A stretch of DNA of 64,000 nt, taken from positions 1 through 64,000 of IMG/VR virus record IMGVR_UViG_3300044623_000784. One strand, 5' to 3'. This document shows positions 55,201 through 64,000 of the stretch, in pieces. The notes beneath the pieces were generated by a model. It saw only the letters and a program-made list of their open reading frames with translations, ran no database searches and was not told where the DNA came from. Positions within the stretch are counted from its first letter, which is position 1, and every line of letters begins with the position of its first letter. This stretch comes from a virus. The position numbers were made by a program, and so were the translations under genes.

Positions 55201-56566
55201 TACTATTTTTGTTATTAGTATTAAATGCCTGATCGTGATCAAAAAGAGTTATGCTTCCGTTAGATGCTATTAGTTGGCCAACTGGCAAACCAGAGAGGCC
55301 CAGATCGGAGGCACTCTTGTTGATAGAGTAGTCAATTGTTTTATCAGAAACATTCATAACAAGTCTTGGAGAAATCTCAATAAGGTCAAAAGTAGAATCT
55401 TTTACGTTCATTGTTTCTACTATAATTCTTATTCCGTTTATATACTCAAACTCTCTAAACTGCTCTTTCTTATCGATTGCCTTAATAAAAACATCTGGGG
55501 AGGTTGCGTCTGTTACAAAGTTTGTTAGCCTGTCTACTGTTTCATCTTGTATATACCAGCCATACTTTGGTGTTATTACTGTATATTGCGTACCGTCCCA
55601 AATATGGTAGGCACCTACTTCATCCTTATTTGGTTTAATTAGATAGGCATACCCAATTACAGATTGCTCTGGAAGCAGAGAAACACTTGTATATGTTTCT
55701 GCAAAAACAAAGTTTGCTCTCCACTCTTCTGGAACAATTAGGCCATAAGCAATTTCGACATACCCATCACTTTTAATAATAGAAGAGCCATCTCTTCTTG
55801 TGATTGATGGATCAAAAGAAACAACTGTTTCCCAACTGGTGTCTCTTAAGAACTGAATCTTCCACTTGCTTGGTGTCTTTTGATTTAACTCTCCGTAAAA
55901 AGGATCTGCATAGGCTCCTGTTGCTGATGAAAATGGGCCAAGGTTTTCGGTACCCGTATGGGTTTGCATTTTTACTACAACCCTATTTGTTGGAACTCTT
56001 TCTTTATATACAACAAATGGACAAGCATCCTCTATAGAGTTCTGAGAGTTACGAACCTTAGATGCAATTCCATACTCTTCTCCAGACTCTGTTCTATAGG
56101 ATGTCCAGTACTTAAACTTATCATTTTTATCTGGCATGTAGTATCTTGGTCTATCTGCCATAACTAGGTTTGGGTGATGCAGTTTACCTTTTTCAAAGAA
56201 CACTGCTTTATTTATTCCAGACCTAGGCCTAAACTGACCAAAGCAATCTTCTAAAGAGTAAAGCGTTTGTAATTTTTCTTTCTTGGTTAAAAATGTTGTC
56301 GGTATATCGTTATTATCAAATTCTCCATCTACAATAATATCTGCATCGGTTGCTCCTGTATAAAAGTTTCCAGCATCATTAACATCAAAACTGTTAGGCA
56401 GTGAAGAGTATATGGAACCAGACTGCGTTGGTCTATATCTATAGTTTCCTATATGTTTAATGTTTGTTGGAATATTCATATTCCATTCAGCAGTTATTAT
56501 TGACTTATTTCTTATTGTTGAGGATGTTTCTAAGAAATTTTGTAAGTCTTTGTCCTCAAACATTAT
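52232..56566 (-). CDS. Large minor tail / baseplate-type protein, 1444 aa
   Basis: A giant beta-rich protein with a tail-hub-like middle (DLYWYLESIRAPEIL, VAEVLQDLAVSTQTAMFFDE) that resembles the actinophage minor tail proteins encoded behind the tape measure. A LamG-like sandwich (GLAFMLNPTTNVGYYFEI, RFYLYLNGQLVKTV) lies near residues 1000-1150. The ATG at 56566 follows GGAAGAGG and overlaps the upstream stop. Probably tail tip assembly and host binding. Confidence 0.75.
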   Translation of the reverse strand: MMFEDKDLQNFLETSSTIRNKSIITAEWNMNIPTNIKHIGNYRYRPTQSGSIYSSLPNSFDVNDAGNFYTGATDADIIVDGEFDNNDIPTTFLTKKEKLQTLYSLEDCFGQFRPRSGINKAVFFEKGKLHHPNLVMADRPRYYMPDKNDKFKYWTSYRTESGEEYGIASKVRNSQNSIEDACPFVVYKERVPTNRVVVKMQTHTGTENLGPFSSATGAYADPFYGELNQKTPSKWKIQFLRDTSWETVVSFDPSITRRDGSSIIKSDGYVEIAYGLIVPEEWRANFVFAETYTSVSLLPEQSVIGYAYLIKPNKDEVGAYHIWDGTQYTVITPKYGWYIQDETVDRLTNFVTDATSPDVFIKAIDKKEQFREFEYINGIRIIVETMNVKDSTFDLIEISPRLVMNVSDKTIDYSINKSASDLGLSGLPVGQLIASNGSITLFDHDQAFNTNNKNSIIAKYISRHVQFKFYEVIVDVNGWDYYVPIKALYSDAFPKQDLMSKHVSITLRDLYWYLESIRAPEILMTEVSVSSAVSLLLDHVGFSNYTFKRVANEKEIIIPYFFVGPDTSVAEVLQDLAVSTQTAMFFDEYNNFVMMSKNYIMPTIEERPTTFDLKGTKDFVEDREIRNKTNKPKLANVISVSTQDSAVYNDGAINYSTRYIQRSIGSLRQASLVDDERYYTYKPALLWEVSGTQNTKSINNEVATQSAYVLSAIPLNSDLTASVPEVKNNIVINNTFSLGEAAYWITRYSGYFYSQGEIIKYDAVQYNVSGFGNVWITSTEDYQNYFAKLPFNGKIYPTGLVRIYSEPKYFEKDGVVKLQNGVVQKHGRGQFGTEVVAHSAGISDYWKSDDNVKGCSMLSEFLFDQDVESVDIEITIPPGATQQEIDLLKAAGKATREGYSSDAIARTSSRSGIIKNFMSTSFIGEIATATKQQTGTLQSSALSLTGPNFTTKENPRDFISYVHKNLKDKKYKHFGTRMRIVGKIENNEDRGQTSNGSSTYYVVNGSTPDKNINISGGSGGLAFMLNPTTNVGYYFEIAALGVGNLSDEERQSVSNVFFYKIKSNNGVAVPVSLWQGLGEITVDDGKFTGQARIVSEENSTVYDLAAEYEDIGSTRRFYLYLNGQLVKTVDDTDPLPAYSDVALFTRGSSRIMFENVYALCNNYSQNTTFSLGAPVNSVFGDSDINANESFRKYSISGLIQNTYLAGIGNSEAPKYNIYFEEFGSIMREAATFNFKYDKAFPALTAKISPTFNKLKGYVVSGFRAGSYGAEFMIFNATDTAISLDETTGNYLRVQGVTFTQQSDNRLTVDEYFNKNTLTSNPQFVAETLLSNPYKFKQDYQDIKLSRMTYGKKDFSLDTPYIQSYDEANSLMKWLIEKIAKPRRSVGVKVFAIPTLQLGDIVTLDYEENGVSMASPSSSRFVIYNIDYSKSVDGPDMTLFLSEVV

Positions 56567-57192
56567 ACCTCTTCCAAGGTAACTGAGACATTCCAATAAT
56601 CAAAATTAGCGCCTCTTTTTTCTACAGAGTATGAAAAACTTGATATAAACATTTCTATAAGTTGGTTATACTGCTGTAGGTGATCATAGGGGGCCTCTGT
56701 CCCCTTGAAAATTCCTTTTCTATCATATGCTAAGAATACCCAGAAAGACCCCTTGTGTCCGTCATACCACTCAAGCATATCTGCTCCACCTGCTCCTCCA
56801 TCTGTTGTGTAGGATGTGTGTGGTGACTTTCCAGTTGTTATATTAAAACTTGGAACATTGGAGTGAGACCTAGAAGGTATCATATTCCAACTGGTGCTAA
56901 TTTTCATTTTGTCTGCAGTGTGATATGATCTCATACGACCATTTATCATTCGCTCACGTTTTTCAATACGCTCATCTGAGAAATCAAGCGGAGATCTATT
57001 ATCATCTGTAAGCATTAAGAATTGGTCTATTAGTTCTGGGTCTACCCCGTCTGTTGCTGCCCCTACTTCATATCCTTGAGGAATATACAAACCATTTAAA
57101 AGGGTACCAGAATTTTCAGACCAGAGCATACCGCTAGGCCTATTGTATCTTTTACGGCTCTGCATATAAGTAAACCTTGGATCATCTACCAT
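56563..57192 (-). CDS. Distal-tail-like protein, 209 aa
   Basis: It lies directly behind the tape measure, the usual place of the distal tail protein. The sequence has HTADKMKISTSWNMIPSR and GSFWVFLAYDRKGIFKG, with an ending of Y-W-N-V-S-V-T-L-E-E-V, a Dit-like beta layout. Overlaps both neighbours. Confidence 0.68.
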   Translation of the reverse strand: MVDDPRFTYMQSRKRYNRPSGMLWSENSGTLLNGLYIPQGYEVGAATDGVDPELIDQFLMLTDDNRSPLDFSDERIEKRERMINGRMRSYHTADKMKISTSWNMIPSRSHSNVPSFNITTGKSPHTSYTTDGGAGGADMLEWYDGHKGSFWVFLAYDRKGIFKGTEAPYDHLQQYNQLIEMFISSFSYSVEKRGANFDYWNVSVTLEEV

Positions 57193-60100
57193 TTATTCCA
57201 ATCCCCCTGATTCTTCTATCGTCAACCTGCTTGATTGTTGACATTACTGCCTGTGCAATTTCATTTGGATTAGCATTTGTCTTTGCATTAACAGTTAACG
57301 TATATGTATTATTATACACTGCCCCGCCAGTTGGCTGACCACTATTTATTGCCTTCATTGTATTTACACCATGAGCATCTACAGCATACTTACTCATAAC
57401 AAACTCTCCTGGAGTTAGCATTGCTGGGACCGTATCAGTACCCTTTGCAAAACCGCCAAACGCAAACTTCATTGGATTAATTAGTCCACCCATGGCAGCC
57501 ATCTGCATTCCAAATCCACCGCCACTACCACCGCCCGATCCTCCGCCTGGAATCTTAACAGTTGTTCCAGACCAAATCATACTTCCACCCTTATACTTTG
57601 GATCTGTAGTAAACTTTGGATTAGCATCAAGAAGTTCTTCTAGAGAAATTCCATGCTGACTTGCAATTCCAGAAAGAGTGTCTCCAGGTTTAACAACATA
57701 GGTTGTTGCTGTTTTAGGAATTACGCTATATGATGGAGAATCTGATGCATTGTCTACCGCTGCTGCTGCTGCATCTGCTGCAGCCTTTGCTGCTGCTTCT
57801 GCTGCAGCCTTCTCTGCTGCAGCCTTTGCCTCTGCTGCTGCTTTTTCAGTTGCAGCCTTCTCTGCTGCAGCCTTTGCTGCTGCCTCTGCTGCTGCTCTAG
57901 CCTCTGCTTCAGCCTTGGCCTTTGCTTCTGCTGCCTTTCTGGCTGCCTCTGCTGCTGCTGCTTGCTCTGCTGCTGACTTGCCTTCTGCTGCAGCCTTCTC
58001 TGCTGCAGCCTTTGCTGCTGCCTCTGCTGCAGCCTTATCTGCTGCAGCCTTTGCTGCTGCCTCTGCTGCTGCCTTTGCTGCTGCTTCTGCTGCAGCCTTT
58101 GCTGCTGCCTCTGCTGCAGCCTTTGCTGCTGCTTCTGCTGCTGCTCTATCTGCTGCTGCTGTATTTACTGGCTGTGTTTGTACTCCATACTTCGCTATTA
58201 AATCTTTAGCCTGGAATTTGGTTAAGTCTGTTAGCCCCTGATCAAGAGCCTTCATTGCAGACTCAATACCCTTAACAAAATCTAATGCTCTTATTCTTGC
58301 AATCTCTACATTGCTTTGAATTTGTTCCCAGGCCTCTCTGCTTAAGCCAGCGATCTTGATTCCTGCAATATCTTCCTTTAAGGCAATTTGCTTAAGTCTA
58401 AGAAACTCTTGCTGTGGCTCTATTGCGGCTTCTTCTTTTTCAAATATCTTATCCTGTATTTCTTTAATTTCTTTTTCAAGTTGCTTTCTAGTTTTAAGTT
58501 GACCAAGTTTTGGATCTTTACTTCCCTGCTTGTCAAAACCAGTTGCTGTAGATAGTTCATATTTTCTGGACTGCTCAACTGCATCCTTTTGCTTTGTTAC
58601 TGCATCTGCTGCTTCTTGTGCTCTCATTTCTTGTGCAGCACGGGCTGCTGCTGCAATGTCTCCAGATGTTAGCGCCTCAGCAAGAGTTAACTGTCCCTTT
58701 TGCTGGTTAGCAATATTAGCATTTGCCTTTTCTACTGCATCTAAAGCCTCAATTCTTTTATCATATTTTTCGTTAATTGCTTGCTCTTGATCTTCAATTG
58801 CCTTTAGTGCTGCTTCTTTGTCATCACTAAGATACTGCATTGCTGCAATTTCATTTTGTGCTTTTTCAATTTCTGCATTAGCCTTCTTATTGTCAATATT
58901 CATTTCAAAGTCTATTTGAAGTTTTCTTTCTTCTGCATCAAAAGAATCCATGACATTGCTGAATAAATCATTAAACAAATCTTCATATAACCCGACAGTC
59001 TTTTTTAACTCAGTGATTCTTTCGTTCATAGCAGCCTCTGCCTCTGCTAAAAGTTTTGCTGCATCTTCTGCTGCTTTAATATCGGCTTTATCTTTTGTTT
59101 TTTTGGCTTTGGCTTCAAGTTTTGCAACATTCTTTTTTTGATTAAAAATAGAAACTTCTAATGCTTTTAGTTCATTGTCTGAAGAAATAGCAAAAGCATC
59201 TAGTCCGTTGCCCCCTGCTGCCATTTGTTTTAATCTTTGCTCTTGAAGCCTATCGTTTTTAAGTTGAGAAGTTGCAGTCTTTGTATCTTGAATTGATGCT
59301 GAGGCTTTCTGTGCTACAGTCAATGCGTTATATTTTGTAATTAGTTTGCCTAATGATTTTTCAGTTACGCCATTAGCAATTGCCTGTGCATATGCTTTAT
59401 TAGATACTAGTTCATAAGCGTCTGCAACTGGAACACCTAACTTTGAAAGTTTATCCATAGCCTTGCTTTGATCACTTATGGCCTTGGTTTCTGATTCCAT
59501 GCTTGAGTTCCACTCACCCATAGTTATAGAGTTAAGTGCTTCTTGAATGTTCTTTGCGTCTCTCTTTAGACCAATAATGTTTCCCTTGTTATCAAATTTA
59601 AATAGAGAGTTCTTTCTCTTCTCGTATTCCTTTGGATCCATACCAACGATTAGTTCAATAAAGTCTTGGCTACCGCCCAAACCTCGTAGATCGTTTTCTA
59701 TACCGCTAAATACATCTATAGTCTTCTTACCACCAAACAGGCCATCTAGGGCCTTGCGAGAGGCAGCCCAGCCTTCTGTGACCTTGATCTGGTTCTTTCG
59801 TACATCTCTTAGTTTCTTTACTAGGTCATCTAGTGGTGATGCTTGTACTTTACTTCCCGTACCAGTGCCAGTGCTGTTTCCTGGAATGTTTGTATCTACC
59901 TGCTTATTGTCTACAACAGCCTTAAACCCTTGTTGCTCGGTGTAGTGTGCAATCATCATTGCTTCTGGCAAACCCTTATATTGACCACCACCATATCTTT
60001 TTCCAGCAATTACTTCATCTTGTTTGAGCCAGTCTTGGTAGTCTTTTGTCGCAACAATTTGAGGAGCAGGGACATTTATAAGTGATGCAACAGTATAGGT

Positions 60101-63100
60101 ATAAGTTTTTTTCTGATCGTCCGTTAGTGTGTCAAAATATTTTTCATCAAATGCGTCTGTTTTGTCAGTTTTAAGTTCTGGAATAAGGTCATAAACAAAT
60201 GGAACATCTATATTCTTTTTTGTTTCAATTTGATCAAACATTGAATTTAATTTTTCATATGCGGCTTTGCTTTCTGGGCTTTCATTCGTGTAGTAACTAA
60301 CAAGAACGTCTGATGGAATAACAGTATTAAGGTTGTTTAACTTGATCATGTTCTTTGCAAAGTCTAAGGCATCTGAATCTTTTTCAAATGCTTGAACTCT
60401 TGTAACAAATTCTGTTTGAACTGTAGTGTTAACATCTCCCTTTGCATCAAGAATATTTTCTGCTGCGACTCCAATTGTTTCCGCAGTTGCTCCCGAAAAC
60501 TTTGTAATAATTTCCATTATTTTTGGAGCAATTGCAGTGTTATCGGTTGCTAAGAATAAAAGATTTTTAAGGACAGATGGTGGAAGGTCTCCACTTGCCA
60601 TCTTTGCTTGAATTAAAAACTCCTGGCCTTTAGTAATTAGTCCAGACGATACAAGATCGGCTGCTTGCTGATCTACTACTGGGGTGTAAGCAAGTTGGTT
60701 TGGATCATTTTTATACCTTGCTGCTGTAGCCTTTTTCATTCCGTTCATCATTGATTCTTGAAGTCCACCAGCAGAATCATACTGTGCAACAATGTCTCCC
60801 TGCAACTTTCCTTGTGCGTCGGTCAGTTTGTCTCTTTCGTTTATATACTTTGTTTGCAGCGCTTCTGCTTCATTGATTTTACCTTGTGTCCTAAGAAGTT
60901 CTATTTTCTTTTGATACTGAAGATCAAATGAGTCTAGAAGTTCTTTGTTTTGTTCCATTGCAATTTTTGCGTCTACTGCATACGCTGCTCCTAGTGCTCC
61001 TGCTCGTTTTGCAAACTTCTTTGATGCTAGGAATCCAAGAACTGCACCTGCTGCTGTTCCAATTCCAGCACCAATTACTGCTCCAATTGGCCCTCCTATC
61101 ATACCTCCGATGCCAGCACCTGCTGCTGCGCCTCCTAATGCTGATGCGCCTATTCCCGCTATTTGAACATTTTTTCTTCCAGCAAGTTTTGTAATAGGGT
61201 CTGTGTTTTTAATATTTTTAATACTATTGTCTAGATTTTTTTTATTTTCATTAATCATATTAATTCTAATATTTAGAGGATCATTAACAAGATTTTCTCC
61301 ATTTGGACCAAGAAGACTTTCTAGTTGAGCAATGACCTTTATACCAATAGACATATCTCCTGCTTGTCTAGCAGCATTCATTGCAAGGCTTTTTGCTTGT
61401 GACATATCTATAGCACCAGACATTAAGGATGCAGACAGTTGTCCAGTTAAATCTTTGGCTGCTTCATTACCCTTACCTGCAGCGCTTTGTTTTGCAAGTC
61501 TTCCTGTTAATGCTTTACCTTCTTCTGTTTGAACAAATGCTTCTCCATATGAAGTCTTTCCAGTTGCAGGGCCAAGCATTGAGAAAGAGTTCTTTCTTTT
61601 TAAATCCATCTGCTCTGATGCCGTTACTTTACCACTAAATTCCGCTATGGCCTGAATTGCAGATGAAGACCCCTTAAACTTTTCACCCTCTTGTAGTACT
61701 TGATCTGCTGCTTTATCAAATGCCATTCTTAAAGCAACAAATGATCCAACTGCTACCATTAATCCAGCAATAACTGCTGAGGTAGGACTCTTTAGCATTG
61801 GAAGAATCATGGATAATCCCATCAAAGGCATCATAACCTTTTGTGATATTTCTCCAACTTTTCCAGGAGCCATGGAGCCAATCATGGCTGCTCCAGATGC
61901 AACGCCAAGTGCGCCACCCATGCTTATGCGTGATTGCTTGCCTGCTGCTAGATTTGCTGCTCTTTTGTCTTGCCTATTTTGAACAAATGCTTTTATTCTT
62001 CCAGAAGGTGTTCTTCTTTTTGCTTCTGCTGCTGCTCTTTCAGAAATTACTTGCTGCTGGTATGCTACCTTTTCTGCTAGCCTGCTTCTTTTTTCTGCTA
62101 ATTCTGCTTGTTTTCTTTTACCTCTCATCACTGGATCGATTAAACCAGTTGTTCCGTACATAGAGGTTTTGTTTGCATTAATTCTTGCCTGTGTTTTTGC
62201 CCTTACCCTTTCTTGTTTTTCTAATTGACGACGAACAGACTTTGCTTCGGCATCAATTGGACCAGTTCCATATAGCAAAGTTCTTGATGCTGCTGCTGCA
62301 GATTGAGAAATATTTGTTCCAATGTTGGCACCAACTGCTTTTGCCTCTGCAATAGACCCTCTTGCCCCATCTATCAATGCCGTAGATGATGTTACTCTTG
62401 CTTCGGGAGCATTTGCCTTTCCAGGCATTACAAATCTTCCTACCTTTTTAGGAATTCCTTGAACAATACTTTTTCCTTCAGGCTCTTGCGTCATCAACTT
62501 ATCTTTTTTGCCTGCAGATGATTTTACATTAGCGGGAAGTTTTTCTGTCTTTGGCTTTGTTATCTTTCCAGTTTTATCATCTTGTAGAACTTCATCTGGC
62601 TTAATTGCAATAGATGTATGAAGTTTATGAATTGATTTCCAGTCTACCTTTTCCTTTAATCTATCAAGCATTGATGTATAGAGTGGTCTTTCTGCATCAC
62701 TTAACTGTAACTTTGGAATTAATTTTTCAAGGTTTGCAATAGACTTTTTAACTTCTTTTTTCATCGCTGATTCAAATTGTTCTGCTGACATACTTTTTGC
62801 AATGTCTGCAGTTTGATTTCCAAACCAGAATGGAGATCGTGCTGCTGCATCTCCCTTAACTCCACTTAGATTAGTTTTTGTCATCTCTTCAAGAGATGGC
62901 ATCTTCTCTGCATAGTCTCTTGCGCCAGATGCTTTTGAAAATACTCCAGCAGGACCAACATCTGTTAAAACATTTCCTCCTAGGTTGCCCCTCTTTAAGT
63001 CTTTATCTCCACGAAGTCCTGCTGCAAGCAACTGCTTTATATATTGCTTCTTACTAAACTTTTTTGGAATTGTCTCTGGATCAAACTTAGGATTAAATTC

Positions 63101-64000
63101 AGACTCAAGTGCGTACATTGTCTTACCAGTGATTGGGTCTTGAATTAATCTTAATTCTTGCTTTGGTGTTTCAAGACCGTGAACCTCTCTTGCAATCCTT
63201 GTTGCTCTTAGTTCAGCCATGGCAGATTTTTCATCTATCATTGGCTTTACATAAACTTTTCTTCCATCTTCTGTTATGTGTACACCAGAAAGGTGCTTGG
63301 CTCCAACATTGCTAAACCCTGTTCCTACAGATAGTTGCTCTCTATATTTAGTTATTGGCTTTCCTGCTGCTTTTGCATCTTCTAGTTTTTGTAATGCTAA
63401 AAGCGCTGCCTGACTTCTCTTACCTGAAACCGAAGCAACTTTTATTGTCCCAGACGAGCCGTCAGATCTTCCGCCTTTAAATGCTCCGTCTTCTAGGACT
63501 GCATTGTTCATTGTCTTTTTAAGTTCATTAGTTCTTGCACTTACTTCTGGTCTTTCGTATGCAATTATATTTCCTTTTGCATCCCTGCTTACTTTTACAA
63601 TCTGCCCTGGATAGTGATCAAAAAGTCTTTTTGCTGAAGCCTTTGTATTAGGCTTGCTCTTTGACTTCTCTACTGCTTCATAAAGTTCTTTAGCAGTTGC
63701 TGTGCTGTTGTACACCATCTTTGGCTTTTGAAAACTTGTAAGTCCCTGTGGCGCTAGAAGTGCTGAGACTCCTCCAGCATGCCTTGGGTCTCTTGCTAAT
63801 CCTCCAAGAATTCCAGACTTAATATTTCCCATTCTTGAGTAAACGTCTTTGTCTCCAATCAAAGGGATGCTGTGGCTACCGTCGCCAAGTGGTACTCTAG
63901 GAATTGCTTCTAATGCTTTGATTAGGTTTGTTCTAATCTGATCTGCTGTTTGGGCTGCTTTAGTTGGGCTCATGTTGCTTGGTGGCCCCATTAACTTAGA
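57182..64000 (-). CDS. Tape measure protein (5' end outside the window)
   Basis: At least 2,272 residues with no stop before the right edge; the ATG at 63991 is inside what looks like mid-protein sequence. It has a long helical middle, a Gly/Ala-rich membrane-like block (about residues 950-1010, GAAAGAGIGGMIGGPIG), and a polyalanine/Lys/Glu coiled coil. A C-terminal LysM domain (VVKPGDTLSGIASQHGISLE) follows. Residues 240-350 resemble a kinase-like fold (see findings). It sets tail length and probably helps cross the wall. Confidence 0.88.
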   Translation of the reverse strand, partial: SKLMGPPSNMSPTKAAQTADQIRTNLIKALEAIPRVPLGDGSHSIPLIGDKDVYSRMGNIKSGILGGLARDPRHAGGVSALLAPQGLTSFQKPKMVYNSTATAKELYEAVEKSKSKPNTKASAKRLFDHYPGQIVKVSRDAKGNIIAYERPEVSARTNELKKTMNNAVLEDGAFKGGRSDGSSGTIKVASVSGKRSQAALLALQKLEDAKAAGKPITKYREQLSVGTGFSNVGAKHLSGVHITEDGRKVYVKPMIDEKSAMAELRATRIAREVHGLETPKQELRLIQDPITGKTMYALESEFNPKFDPETIPKKFSKKQYIKQLLAAGLRGDKDLKRGNLGGNVLTDVGPAGVFSKASGARDYAEKMPSLEEMTKTNLSGVKGDAAARSPFWFGNQTADIAKSMSAEQFESAMKKEVKKSIANLEKLIPKLQLSDAERPLYTSMLDRLKEKVDWKSIHKLHTSIAIKPDEVLQDDKTGKITKPKTEKLPANVKSSAGKKDKLMTQEPEGKSIVQGIPKKVGRFVMPGKANAPEARVTSSTALIDGARGSIAEAKAVGANIGTNISQSAAAASRTLLYGTGPIDAEAKSVRRQLEKQERVRAKTQARINANKTSMYGTTGLIDPVMRGKRKQAELAEKRSRLAEKVAYQQQVISERAAAEAKRRTPSGRIKAFVQNRQDKRAANLAAGKQSRISMGGALGVASGAAMIGSMAPGKVGEISQKVMMPLMGLSMILPMLKSPTSAVIAGLMVAVGSFVALRMAFDKAADQVLQEGEKFKGSSSAIQAIAEFSGKVTASEQMDLKRKNSFSMLGPATGKTSYGEAFVQTEEGKALTGRLAKQSAAGKGNEAAKDLTGQLSASLMSGAIDMSQAKSLAMNAARQAGDMSIGIKVIAQLESLLGPNGENLVNDPLNIRINMINENKKNLDNSIKNIKNTDPITKLAGRKNVQIAGIGASALGGAAAGAGIGGMIGGPIGAVIGAGIGTAAGAVLGFLASKKFAKRAGALGAAYAVDAKIAMEQNKELLDSFDLQYQKKIELLRTQGKINEAEALQTKYINERDKLTDAQGKLQGDIVAQYDSAGGLQESMMNGMKKATAARYKNDPNQLAYTPVVDQQAADLVSSGLITKGQEFLIQAKMASGDLPPSVLKNLLFLATDNTAIAPKIMEIITKFSGATAETIGVAAENILDAKGDVNTTVQTEFVTRVQAFEKDSDALDFAKNMIKLNNLNTVIPSDVLVSYYTNESPESKAAYEKLNSMFDQIETKKNIDVPFVYDLIPELKTDKTDAFDEKYFDTLTDDQKKTYTYTVASLINVPAPQIVATKDYQDWLKQDEVIAGKRYGGGQYKGLPEAMMIAHYTEQQGFKAVVDNKQVDTNIPGNSTGTGTGSKVQASPLDDLVKKLRDVRKNQIKVTEGWAASRKALDGLFGGKKTIDVFSGIENDLRGLGGSQDFIELIVGMDPKEYEKRKNSLFKFDNKGNIIGLKRDAKNIQEALNSITMGEWNSSMESETKAISDQSKAMDKLSKLGVPVADAYELVSNKAYAQAIANGVTEKSLGKLITKYNALTVAQKASASIQDTKTATSQLKNDRLQEQRLKQMAAGGNGLDAFAISSDNELKALEVSIFNQKKNVAKLEAKAKKTKDKADIKAAEDAAKLLAEAEAAMNERITELKKTVGLYEDLFNDLFSNVMDSFDAEERKLQIDFEMNIDNKKANAEIEKAQNEIAAMQYLSDDKEAALKAIEDQEQAINEKYDKRIEALDAVEKANANIANQQKGQLTLAEALTSGDIAAAARAAQEMRAQEAADAVTKQKDAVEQSRKYELSTATGFDKQGSKDPKLGQLKTRKQLEKEIKEIQDKIFEKEEAAIEPQQEFLRLKQIALKEDIAGIKIAGLSREAWEQIQSNVEIARIRALDFVKGIESAMKALDQGLTDLTKFQAKDLIAKYGVQTQPVNTAAADRAAAEAAAKAAAEAAAKAAAEAAAKAAAEAAAKAAADKAAAEAAAKAAAEKAAAEGKSAAEQAAAAEAARKAAEAKAKAEAEARAAAEAAAKAAAEKAATEKAAAEAKAAAEKAAAEAAAKAAADAAAAAVDNASDSPSYSVIPKTATTYVVKPGDTLSGIASQHGISLEELLDANPKFTTDPKYKGGSMIWSGTTVKIPGGGSGGGSGGGFGMQMAAMGGLINPMKFAFGGFAKGTDTVPAMLTPGEFVMSKYAVDAHGVNTMKAINSGQPTGGAVYNNTYTLTVNAKTNANPNEIAQAVMSTIKQVDDRRIRGIGINGR
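57750..58180 (-). repeat. Ala/Glu/Lys low-complexity coding repeat
   Basis: About 140 codons of near-perfect AAAKAAAEAAAK-type repeats in the tape measure, built from GCAGC-rich 15-30 bp units. It should form one very long alpha helix. The antisense poly-Ala and poly-Leu frames here are artefacts of this composition. Confidence 0.85.

Noticed and set aside
57750-58241. Long + strand Ala-rich and Leu-rich open frames
   Set aside because: They are antisense to the Ala/Lys/Glu repeat of the tape measure and arise from its GC-biased codons; no ribosome site or promoter.
1-64000. Integrase, attachment site or insertion sequence
   Set aside because: No tyrosine or serine integrase, transposase or terminal repeat was recognised. 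The HNH and GIY-YIG genes are the only mobile-type elements.

Overview
This window is a 64 kb piece of a tailed double-stranded DNA phage genome, low in GC, from a phage of an actinobacterium. The host call rests on a WhiB-type iron-sulfur regulator (22567-22848), a DUF7455-like protein (27247-27477), an HslV/proteasome-type hydrolase (30549-31073) and the very frequent use of leaderless promoters. The AT-rich codon use, the exported Ala-rich surface-type protein and the PstS gene would fit a low-GC freshwater actinobacterium, but that is inference. No integrase or partition genes are seen.

Layout. Positions 1-5900 (+ strand): a left arm of conserved unknown genes, a DUF932 gene, tRNA-Asp and a long ATG-overlap operon of small acidic proteins. 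Positions 5445-6257: two non-coding stretches flanking one small gene, with palindromes, TTACGA repeats, a terminator, a promoter and DnaA boxes; this is the best origin or control-region candidate. Positions 6224-14125 (mostly +): accessory genes (three iron/2OG- or cupin-type oxygenases, GIY-YIG and HNH nucleases, a GT32-type glycosyltransferase, two glutathione peroxidases, a HAD phosphatase, many zinc-ribbon microproteins) and tRNA-Met and tRNA-Arg. From 14242 to the right edge everything reads leftward (- strand). In window order this half holds thioredoxin, PstS, Hsp20, a carbamoyltransferase with three SGNH hydrolases, membrane proteins, WhiB, an SNase, an APS-kinase fusion with a sulfotransferase, a CHAP endolysin and holin-like proteins, exported protease and surface proteins, terminase, then a full replication module (RuvC-like, Cas4-like, RecA-like, DnaE-type polymerase, SSB-like, primase, DnaB-like helicase), and finally tail fibre and minor tail genes and a very large tape measure that runs off the right edge. 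Portal and capsid genes must lie outside.

Two features tie the window together. First, 21 genes have a -10 hexamer exactly 6 nt before the start codon, several with a TTGAC-type -35 at 17 bp, so their mRNAs should begin at the AUG or GUG. Second, eight copies of a compact H-type RNA pseudoknot, with a covarying stem 1, a covarying stem 2, an invariant CU loop and an invariant AAAC linker, sit just after genes or small structured RNAs and usually before the next promoter or a tRNA. I did not recognise this element as a named family; its position argues for a 3'-end or processing element rather than a riboswitch. It is the most novel thing I see here.
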